From positions 1 to 33,609 of the IMG/VR virus record IMGVR_UViG_3300042401_000466: a stretch of 33,609 bases of DNA; one strand, 5' to 3'. A model generated the notes under the pieces. It made no database searches, was not told the origin of the DNA, and saw nothing but the letters and a program-made list of their open reading frames with translations. The stretch is from a virus. Position 1 is the first letter of the stretch, and each line of letters opens with the position of its first letter. Below, piece by piece: positions 28,854 through 33,609 of the stretch. The translations under genes and the position numbers were made by a program.

Positions 28854-28952
28854 ACATCTCTACAAGTCTACAAAAACAACTAAACACCAATAAACATAAG
28901 GCTTAAAGCCTGTAGAGATAGTGTAGAGATAGTGTAGTAATGCGTAGAGATG
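28854..28952. repeat. Repeat unit 2 of the CTCTACA/TGTAGAG array
   Basis: The left arm repeats the 19 bases ACATCTCTACAAGTCTACA (28854-28872). The centre repeats AAACACCAATAAACA (28882-28896) and has AGGCTTAAAGCCT, a near-palindrome. The right arm has TGTAGAGATA at 28911 and 28922, TGTAG at 28933 and CGTAGAGATG at 28943. The overall order is the same as unit 1. Confidence 0.85.
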
Positions 28953-29036
28953 TACAAAAACACTTGATTATTATTTAGAATTGTTATAAATTACAATTAT
29001 TTTAAAATAAATAGAATCTAATTAGAAAACACTTTG

Positions 29037-29044
29037 TATATTTG
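29037..29044 (+). promoter_or_regulatory. Bacteroidota-type -7 promoter box for the replication operon
   Basis: TATATTTG, in the longer context TTTGTATATTTG shared with the site at 2800. It precedes a structured leader and the replication operon. No good TTG lies 19-21 bases upstream, so the -33 element is weak or replaced by activator binding. Confidence 0.65.
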
Positions 29045-29056
29045 CAGATATATATC

Positions 29057-29133
29057 GGTCCAGGATATAAAGAGACATTAGTAAACCTATTATTTTTAGC
29101 AACTGGACCTTGTTAAATTTGATAGGTTTTTTT
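29057..29133 (+). ncRNA. Attenuator-like leader with two interleaved stems
   Basis: GGTCCAG (29057-29063) pairs with CTGGACC (29103-29109). AAACCTAT (29083-29090) pairs with ATAGGTTT (29122-29129), which is followed by TTTTATTTTA and so looks like a terminator. The two stems cross (A-B-A'-B'), so they form either a pseudoknot or two alternative folds. In the second case the first stem would block the terminator. The first gene starts at 29153. A regulatory role is inferred; no ligand is suggested by the sequence. Confidence 0.55.
29083..29133 (+). terminator. Possible leader terminator (attenuator)
   Basis: AAACCTAT / ATAGGTTT with a 31-base loop, followed by a T-rich tract. The long loop makes it weaker than the other terminators, consistent with conditional use in front of the replication genes. 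Confidence 0.45.
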
Positions 29134-29152
29134 ATTTTATAAACTTTTTATT

Positions 29153-29377
29153 ATGAAAAAAGGAATTTTAATTTTTAGCATTGCTTTGACAATGTTAAGT
29201 TGCTCAAAAGAACCATCAACATGTGGTAGAATTGTAAGTGATAATGTACATGATTATTCTGTTACAATTAGAAATTCAAATACTAACAACTTGAAAACAT
29301 TTTACCTTACAGAAGGCGATTGGATGAATGCACACCCTGGAGATAATTATTGTATCTATAACACAACACAATGGTAA
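29153..29377 (+). CDS. Small lipoprotein, second in the genome
   Basis: A 74-residue product with a lipoprotein signal (MKKGILIFSIALTMLSCSKE; lipobox TMLSC, cysteine 17) and a short mature part (CGRIVSDNVHDYSVTIRNSN ... GDNYCIYNTTQW). It is the first gene behind the leader, so it would be made early. Early surface lipoproteins of phages often prevent superinfection. Family not recognised. It resembles the lipoprotein at 28170 in size, with little other identity. Confidence 0.7.
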   Translation: MKKGILIFSIALTMLSCSKEPSTCGRIVSDNVHDYSVTIRNSNTNNLKTFYLTEGDWMNAHPGDNYCIYNTTQW

Positions 29378-29379
29378 TT

Positions 29380-29889
29380 ATGGAAGAGTTTAAAGATGTA
29401 ATTGGATATGAAGGTCTTTACATGGTTAGTAATTTAGGAAATGTTAAGAGCTTATCTAAAAAAGTTTGTAACCATAGAGGATGTTACATTACTAAAGATA
29501 TAATCTTAAAGACTGCATACAATAAGAAAATGTATCTACAAGTAAAACTTTACAAGAATGGTGAATCAAAAACAAGGTCTGTTCATCAGTTAGTAGCAGA
29601 ATCTTTTTTAAACCATGTTAGATGTGGAATGAATTTAGTTGTAGATCATGTTAATTCAATAAGAGATGACAACAGAGTTGAAAACTTAAGAGTAGTTACC
29701 AATAGAGAAAACTCATATAGAGCACAAGGAAATTACACAAGTAAATACAAAGGAGTTAGTTGGTTTGTTAGGGATAGTAAATGGAAAGCAATGATTTACT
29801 TTAATGGTAAAAGAAAACATTTAGGGTATTTTACATGTGAATTAGCAGCAGCGTTGGCATATCAAAACAAATTAAAAGAATTAGCATGA
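29380..29889 (+). CDS. HNH homing endonuclease with NUMOD4 and AP2-like domains, second copy
   Basis: A 169-residue paralog of the endonuclease at 2904. It shares the NUMOD4 motif (KDVIGYEGLYMVSNLGNVKS), the HNH core (LVVDHVNSIRDDNRVENLRV) and the AP2-like end (SKYKGVSWFVRDSKWKAMIY ... LGYFTCELAAALAYQNKL). I chose ATG 29380 by analogy with the first copy; ATG 29371 adds 3 residues. It overlaps the primase-helicase start by ATGA, as the first copy does with thyX. It is probably a mobile element at a replication-gene locus. Confidence 0.9.
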   Translation: MEEFKDVIGYEGLYMVSNLGNVKSLSKKVCNHRGCYITKDIILKTAYNKKMYLQVKLYKNGESKTRSVHQLVAESFLNHVRCGMNLVVDHVNSIRDDNRVENLRVVTNRENSYRAQGNYTSKYKGVSWFVRDSKWKAMIYFNGKRKHLGYFTCELAAALAYQNKLKELA

Positions 29890-31376
29890 GCGATATAAAT
29901 ATAAATCCTGAGGAGAAATTTTGGTCAGTAAACCAAGATGGTAAGGTTTCATTAAACAATTATAAGTTTAAGAGATTTTTAGAAATGAATCATTTTTTTA
30001 AGAACAGACCAAATCCAAATAGTACTTTTAACATAATCAAAAAGAACGGTATATTCTTAGAGATTGTAGATGAAGTAGAGGTGAAAGATTTTGTTCTTAA
30101 TCACATCTTAAAGGAACGTTTAAGCGAAGATGTGTATAATCTTATGACTTCAAATATTAAGTTCTTTAAACGTGATTATTTAAGCATGATTGAAAGCAAG
30201 GAAATAAAAGTTCTAAAAGACACTAAAGACATTGCTTATTTGTTTTATGAAAATGGAGTGTTAGAAGTTACAAAAGACAAATCAGAACTTAAAGACTACA
30301 AAGATTTTAATCTTAATATTTGGGAAAATCAAGTTATAAAAAGAAAGTATGTAAGTTCAGACCATCATGACTCTGAGTTTAGAAAGTTTGTTTGGAAAAT
30401 ATCAGGAGGTATTGATATAAACGACAACTCATCAGTAGAAGATAAAAACAAATACGATACTGCAGTAGATAGATATAATTCTTTTCAAACTGCAATAGGC
30501 TATTTAATACATTCTTATAAGACATCAGGAAATAATAAAGCAATTATTCTTAATGATGAGATGATAAGTGACTCACCAAATGGTAGGTCGGGTAAAGGTG
30601 TGTTTTGGAATAGTTTAAAGCACATGAAAAAACTACAGTCAATAGATGGTAAACAGTTTAAGTTTGGAGGTGATTTTCCTTATCAATCAGTAAAAACAGA
30701 CTGTCAAATATTAGTGTTTGATGACGTAAAAAAGAACTTCCAATTTGAGAATTTGTTTAGTGTTATTACAGAGGGTATTGATATAACCTATAAAGGAAAA
30801 GATACCATTAAACTTCCTGTAGAAGATTCTCCAAAGATTGTAATTTCTACAAACTACGTGTTAAAAGGAAATGGAGATTCACACGATGCGAGAAAATTTG
30901 AACTTGAACTATCTACTTTCTTTAACGCTAACAATACACCTTATGAGTTCTTTGGACATTATTTATTTACAGATTGGGATAAATTAGAATGGGCTCGTTT
31001 TGATTGTTACATGATTGAATGTTTAAAGAAATACCTTAATAATGGATTGGTATCTTACAAATCAATATCTTTACCACTTAAGAAATTAGAGGCTAATTTA
31101 GGCAAGGAATTATTTGAGTTTTGTTTAGAGCTTCCAAAAAATGAATGGTTATCAGGACAGGAAACTTATGACAAATATAAGTTCAGTATTTCAAAATCAT
31201 TCATGGCAAAATCAAAAAAGGAAGTAACACAATCCATAAAAAAGTTTTGCGATTTCTTTGGCTATGAATACGAAACAAGAACTCCAGGAGGTTTATTAAA
31301 ATTCATGATAACAGAAAGGTCTATTACACCAAAAGAAGTAACAGAAAGCGACCTTGATATTTGGGACACGATATGA
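29886..31376 (+). CDS. SF3 replicative helicase/primase-type protein
   Basis: The 496-residue product has D5/SF3-like helicase motifs: Walker A PNGRSGKGVF (G233-G238), Walker B ILVFDD (275-280), motif C PKIVISTN (316-323) and an arginine-finger candidate in DSHDARKFEL (R336). The N-terminal 200 residues lack a clear primase motif, so a primase function is possible but not shown. Members of this family load at the phage origin and unwind it. It follows the candidate origin, lipoprotein and HNH genes. Confidence 0.85.
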   Translation: MSDININPEEKFWSVNQDGKVSLNNYKFKRFLEMNHFFKNRPNPNSTFNIIKKNGIFLEIVDEVEVKDFVLNHILKERLSEDVYNLMTSNIKFFKRDYLSMIESKEIKVLKDTKDIAYLFYENGVLEVTKDKSELKDYKDFNLNIWENQVIKRKYVSSDHHDSEFRKFVWKISGGIDINDNSSVEDKNKYDTAVDRYNSFQTAIGYLIHSYKTSGNNKAIILNDEMISDSPNGRSGKGVFWNSLKHMKKLQSIDGKQFKFGGDFPYQSVKTDCQILVFDDVKKNFQFENLFSVITEGIDITYKGKDTIKLPVEDSPKIVISTNYVLKGNGDSHDARKFELELSTFFNANNTPYEFFGHYLFTDWDKLEWARFDCYMIECLKKYLNNGLVSYKSISLPLKKLEANLGKELFEFCLELPKNEWLSGQETYDKYKFSISKSFMAKSKKEVTQSIKKFCDFFGYEYETRTPGGLLKFMITERSITPKEVTESDLDIWDTI

Positions 31377-31579
31377 CAATAGATAGTTTATTAGCATTTA
31401 GGGAACTTGATTTTATAATTGACTCATATAAAGATTCAATAGAGTTTATAAAAGAAAAACACCCGAGTAGATTAGATTTAATTGTTTCATTAGAACAATC
31501 TATTAAAAACCTTAGATATATCAAAGACGATATATTTTTAATTGAATCAAACAACGAGTATAAAAGATGGATAAAATGA
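31373..31579 (+). CDS. Small helical hypothetical protein
   Basis: A 68-residue product from ATG 31373, ATGA-coupled to the helicase (an extension to TTG 31361 is possible). It starts MTIDSLLAFRELDFIIDSYK and is helical, with coiled-coil character. No family was recognised. Confidence 0.65.
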   Translation: MTIDSLLAFRELDFIIDSYKDSIEFIKEKHPSRLDLIVSLEQSIKNLRYIKDDIFLIESNNEYKRWIK

Positions 31580-31734
31580 TGACTAACTTACTAATTAAAG
31601 GTGAGATTGATAAGTTAAAAGGTTCTATGAATGTTATTATCGAGAATACACCTGAGAAATTAGATATGATTGAAAAGTACGAGGACATGATAAAAAGATT
31701 AGAGTTAGTTAAGTTATATTTAAAGAGGATATGA
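31576..31734 (+). CDS. Small helical hypothetical protein, 52 aa
   Basis: ATG 31576 overlaps the previous stop (ATGA), with TGA at 31732-31734. An in-frame ATG at 31567 would add 3 residues. The product starts MMTNLLIKGEIDKLKGSMNV and is Lys/Glu-rich and helical. It ends in ATGA overlap with the SF2 helicase. Confidence 0.6.
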   Translation: MMTNLLIKGEIDKLKGSMNVIIENTPEKLDMIEKYEDMIKRLELVKLYLKRI

Positions 31735-32951
31735 AAGAACTTAGAGATTACCAAGTTGACCTATCTAAAAAAGCGGTCGATATATTAAAAGAAAAGAAAA
31801 TAGTTTACCTTCAGTTCAGCGTACGCGTTGGAAAAACAGCAACAGCACTTGAAACATGTAGACTATACGGAGCTAAAAAAGTGCTATTCTTAACAAAGAA
31901 AAAAGCTATTGGCTCGATTGAAAGTGATTACAAAGATTTTGGCTTTACATTCGATTTAACGGTAATAAATAACGAGTCACTCCAAAAGGTAACAGACAAT
32001 GATTTTGATATCGTTATACAAGACGAGGCGCATTCTATGGGTGCGTTTCCTAAACCAAGTAATAGAACGAAAGATTTTAAGTTACGTTTTTCACGTGTGC
32101 CTATGATATTACTTTCGGGTACACCTTCAGCAGAATCGTACTCGCAATGGTATCACCAATTTTGGCTTAGTGCATACAACCCATTTGCACAATATAAAAA
32201 CTTTTATCAATGGTCAAAGACTTTTGTAAATGTTAAGCAAAGGCAGTTAGGTCATGGATTGATTAACGACTACTCAGATGCAAAGATTGACTTAATAGAT
32301 GCAGTTATACAGCCTTATATATTGAAGTTCACACAGGAAGAAAGCGGTTTTGAATCAAAGGTAAATGAACACGTAATATATTACCCTACTTTATGCAGAA
32401 ACTTAATCGAGCGATTGGAAAAAGATTTAATCATTGAGGGCAAAGAAAATGTAATATTAGCAGACACGGGAGCAAAGTTAATGCAGAAGGTTCATCAGCT
32501 TGAGTCGGGAACAATAAAGTTTGAATGTGGTAAATCAATGATATTAAACACTCGCAAAGCTGAATTTATTAGAGACTACTTTGAAGGCAAGAAACTTGCA
32601 ATACTTTACTACTTTGTTGAGGAGTTTGAATTGTTAAAACTTGTATTTCCTAACTTTACAACCGACTTAGATGAATTTAATAGAACAGATAAACATTACA
32701 TTGGACAACAATACGCAAGTAGCATGGGTATTAATCTAAGTGCTGCGCATTCACTGGTTTTTTACTCGTTTGGATATAGTGGCACACACTTTTTGCAAGC
32801 TATCGACAGACTTACTACTAAAGAAAGAAAGAAAAACGATGTTTATTTTGTGTTTGGTAAAGGTTCTTTGTCGGAACGTATTTATAAAGTTGTGTCTAAA
32901 AAGAAAAACTTTACATTAAAGATGTATGAGCGAACAAAGGATTCAAAGTAG
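31731..32951 (+). CDS. SF2 DEAH-type helicase
   Basis: A 406-residue DNA helicase or translocase. The start RDYQ (Q8) is like the phage SF2 Q-motif, Walker A is FSVRVGKTATA (29-39), Walker B is IVIQDEAHSMG (94-104) with DEAH at 98-101, motif III is LSGTPSA (128-134), and motif VI is FLQAIDRLTTKER. It belongs to the phage replicative SF2 group that often precedes a VRR-NUC protein. Motif VI lacks the usual QxxGRxxR pattern. It would act in replication restart or recombination. Confidence 0.85.
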   Translation: MKELRDYQVDLSKKAVDILKEKKIVYLQFSVRVGKTATALETCRLYGAKKVLFLTKKKAIGSIESDYKDFGFTFDLTVINNESLQKVTDNDFDIVIQDEAHSMGAFPKPSNRTKDFKLRFSRVPMILLSGTPSAESYSQWYHQFWLSAYNPFAQYKNFYQWSKTFVNVKQRQLGHGLINDYSDAKIDLIDAVIQPYILKFTQEESGFESKVNEHVIYYPTLCRNLIERLEKDLIIEGKENVILADTGAKLMQKVHQLESGTIKFECGKSMILNTRKAEFIRDYFEGKKLAILYYFVEEFELLKLVFPNFTTDLDEFNRTDKHYIGQQYASSMGINLSAAHSLVFYSFGYSGTHFLQAIDRLTTKERKKNDVYFVFGKGSLSERIYKVVSKKKNFTLKMYERTKDSK

Positions 32952-33192
32952 TTGTATAAAACATGCTAAGGCAAAAGGCTGGATTTGTTGTAAGATAATT
33001 AAATGTTCGATTAATGGCTGGCCTGACCTTTGTATGTACAAAGACGGTAAAACAATATTTGTTGAGTTTAAATCGTTGATTGGCAAACAATCAGAGCTTC
33101 AGAAATACCAACAGAAACAACTTGAAGCGCAAGGTTTCAAGTATTATTTGATAAATAATTTAAAAAACTTTCAAGAAATAGTTGCAGATTAA
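32926..33192 (+). CDS. VRR-NUC domain nuclease
   Basis: The 88-residue product consists of a VRR-NUC domain: an opening helix (SEQRIQSSCIKHAKAKG), GWPDLCMYKDGKTIFVEFKS with the GxPD...(E)xK core, GKQSELQKYQQKQLEAQGF and a last strand. These are PD-(D/E)XK-like nucleases that cut branched or ssDNA ends. It overlaps the SF2 helicase by 26 bases; this pair recurs in many phages. Its job is probably processing of replication or recombination intermediates. Confidence 0.88.
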   Translation: MSEQRIQSSCIKHAKAKGWICCKIIKCSINGWPDLCMYKDGKTIFVEFKSLIGKQSELQKYQQKQLEAQGFKYYLINNLKNFQEIVAD

Positions 33193-33211
33193 TAATTAAT
33201 GTGTATATTTG
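33182..33211 (+). promoter_or_regulatory. Bacteroidota-type promoter before the recombination operon
   Basis: TTG (33182-33184), 19 bases, then TATATTTG (33204-33211) is a complete match. It overlaps the end of the VRR-NUC gene (stop 33190-33192). A small hairpin, AACAAG (33239-33244) with CTTGTT (33258-33263), lies in the leader. Confidence 0.8.
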
Positions 33212-33286
33212 TTGTATAATTCTTTGACGTACTAATAAAACAAGTTGAGCCTTTGGGCTTGTTACTAACTATAAAACACATAAACA

Positions 33287-33397
33287 ATGGCAGGATGTTA
33301 CGGAAGTGATCCCTATGATAGATACTGGGAGGCACAATTAGACAAATACCTTGATCAAGATGATGATCAAGATGAGAATGAAGAAGAAGAAGAGTAA
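33287..33397 (+). CDS. Small acidic protein, 36 aa
   Basis: ATG 33287 to TAA 33395-33397, in the common A-rich start context (AAACAATGG). The product is MAGCYGSDPYDRYWEAQLDK then an Asp/Glu-rich tail. I recall similar tiny MAGCYG... proteins in Bacteroidota phages. An acidic tail suggests binding to a basic partner, or DNA mimicry, but that is speculation. Confidence 0.6.
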   Translation: MAGCYGSDPYDRYWEAQLDKYLDQDDDQDENEEEEE

Positions 33398-33418
33398 ATA
33401 ACTAAAACAAAACACACA

Positions 33419-33609
33419 ATGAAAACAAACCTCAGAAAATTAGCATTGATACTTAGAAAGGTAGATGCTTCAAAGTTCTTGTATGTTAGCTCAACAAGAC
33501 ATGATATTGTACTTGGAGCGATGGAACAAGATGTATTAATCGACGACTTAAATATTAATTGGGATTCAATCGAATACGATTTAGAAATGACAATCTTTAA
33601 GAAAAACAA
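33419..33609 (+). CDS. Hypothetical protein, 5' part of a gene split by the linearisation
   Basis: The N-terminal part of the 70-residue protein that ends at base 149 once the 127-base overlap is collapsed. It starts MKTNLRKLALILRKVDASKF in the context AACACACAATG. The start context supports this ATG. No family was recognised. Confidence 0.85.
   Translation, partial: MKTNLRKLALILRKVDASKFLYVSSTRHDIVLGAMEQDVLIDDLNINWDSIEYDLEMTIFKKN
33483..33609. repeat. Terminal direct repeat, right copy
   Basis: Identical to bases 1-127. It lies inside the split gene and has no structural features typical of a packaging site. Confidence 0.97.

Larger units (their letters stand above)
28457..29036. other. Non-coding AT-rich region, candidate replication origin
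   Basis: About 580 bases hold no convincing gene. Near 28609-28696 there are three copies of T(T/A)ACGTTTT and long A/T runs. Between 28701 and 28952 lie two repeat units built from CTCTACA and its complement TGTAGAG, separated by a very AT-rich stretch with TTTTATATATAAAA (28808-28821). Iterons beside an AT-rich unwinding element, placed upstream of a primase-helicase gene, are what one expects of a phage origin. The replication initiator is not known, so the assignment is inferred. Confidence 0.55.

Noticed and set aside
28701-28952. Repeat array as a possible CRISPR
   Set aside because: Repeats are short, occur in both directions, and are not separated by equal-length spacers; no cas genes are present.
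1-33609. Temperate lifestyle genes (integrase, excisionase, CI-like repressor, att site)
   Set aside because: No integrase or recombinase motif was found. The HTH protein at 27397 is the only repressor-like candidate and is not enough for a lysogeny call.
1-33609. tRNA or rRNA genes
   Set aside because: No cloverleaf with a GTTCRANNC arm or rRNA segment was noticed in the few intergenic gaps; a tRNAscan run would settle it.

Overview
The window is a complete phage genome linearised at an arbitrary point. The last 127 bases (33483-33609) repeat bases 1-127 exactly, and one 70-codon gene reads across the join, so the unique circular or terminally redundant length is 33,482 bp. Every convincing gene is on the + strand and genes are tightly packed, many sharing ATGA or TAATG stop/start overlaps. 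No integrase, partition gene or tRNA was found, so a virulent tailed phage is likeliest. A tape measure, tail-tube-like proteins and a tail assembly chaperone point to a siphovirus. The host is most likely a member of Bacteroidota, probably flavobacterial. The DNA is AT-rich, there is no consistent Shine-Dalgarno sequence, the promoters carry the Bacteroidota -7 box TAnnTTTG, and many proteins belong to types I know from Flavobacterium and related phages.

Layout. (1) 33287 across the join to 2791: recombination genes, with an ERF annealing protein, a YqaJ/lambda-exonuclease-like nuclease and a DUF3127 OB-fold protein among small unknowns. (2) 2800-5228: a promoter and structured leader, an HNH homing endonuclease, ThyX, a tiny kinase-like protein, a DUF3310 protein and a MazG-like enzyme, closed by a strong terminator at 5234-5266. 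(3) 5277-25182: the late region. It runs from a sigma-like factor and terminase to tail genes (chaperone with a -1 frameshift, tail completion, two large tail proteins, tape measure), a XkdF-like prohead protease, adhesin-like proteins, a membrane GAF-like protein, scaffold, major capsid protein, a tandem pair of tail-tube-like genes, the portal, a head-tail connector and a LamG-like adhesin. (4) 25179-26050: a holin-like gene and a candidate endolysin with a SAGC motif, then a terminator. (5) 26137-28456: a new promoter and small unknown genes, a HTH gene that overlaps a secreted glucosaminidase-like lysin, and a small lipoprotein. (6) 28457-29152: a non-coding block with two copies of a TGTAGAG/CTCTACA repeat unit (candidate origin), a promoter and an attenuator-like leader. 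(7) 29153-33192: a second lipoprotein, a second HNH endonuclease, an SF3 primase-helicase, an SF2 helicase and a VRR-NUC nuclease.

How it fits together. Early and middle genes cover replication (SF3 helicase, SF2 helicase, VRR-NUC), recombination (ERF plus exonuclease) and nucleotide supply (ThyX, MazG). A sigma-like protein heads the late operon and may control it. The most unusual elements are the candidate origin, two leaders with interleaved (pseudoknot or switch) pairing, a terminator whose T-tract also forms a promoter box, two stretches translated in two frames, and paired HNH endonucleases each fused by ATGA to an essential gene.
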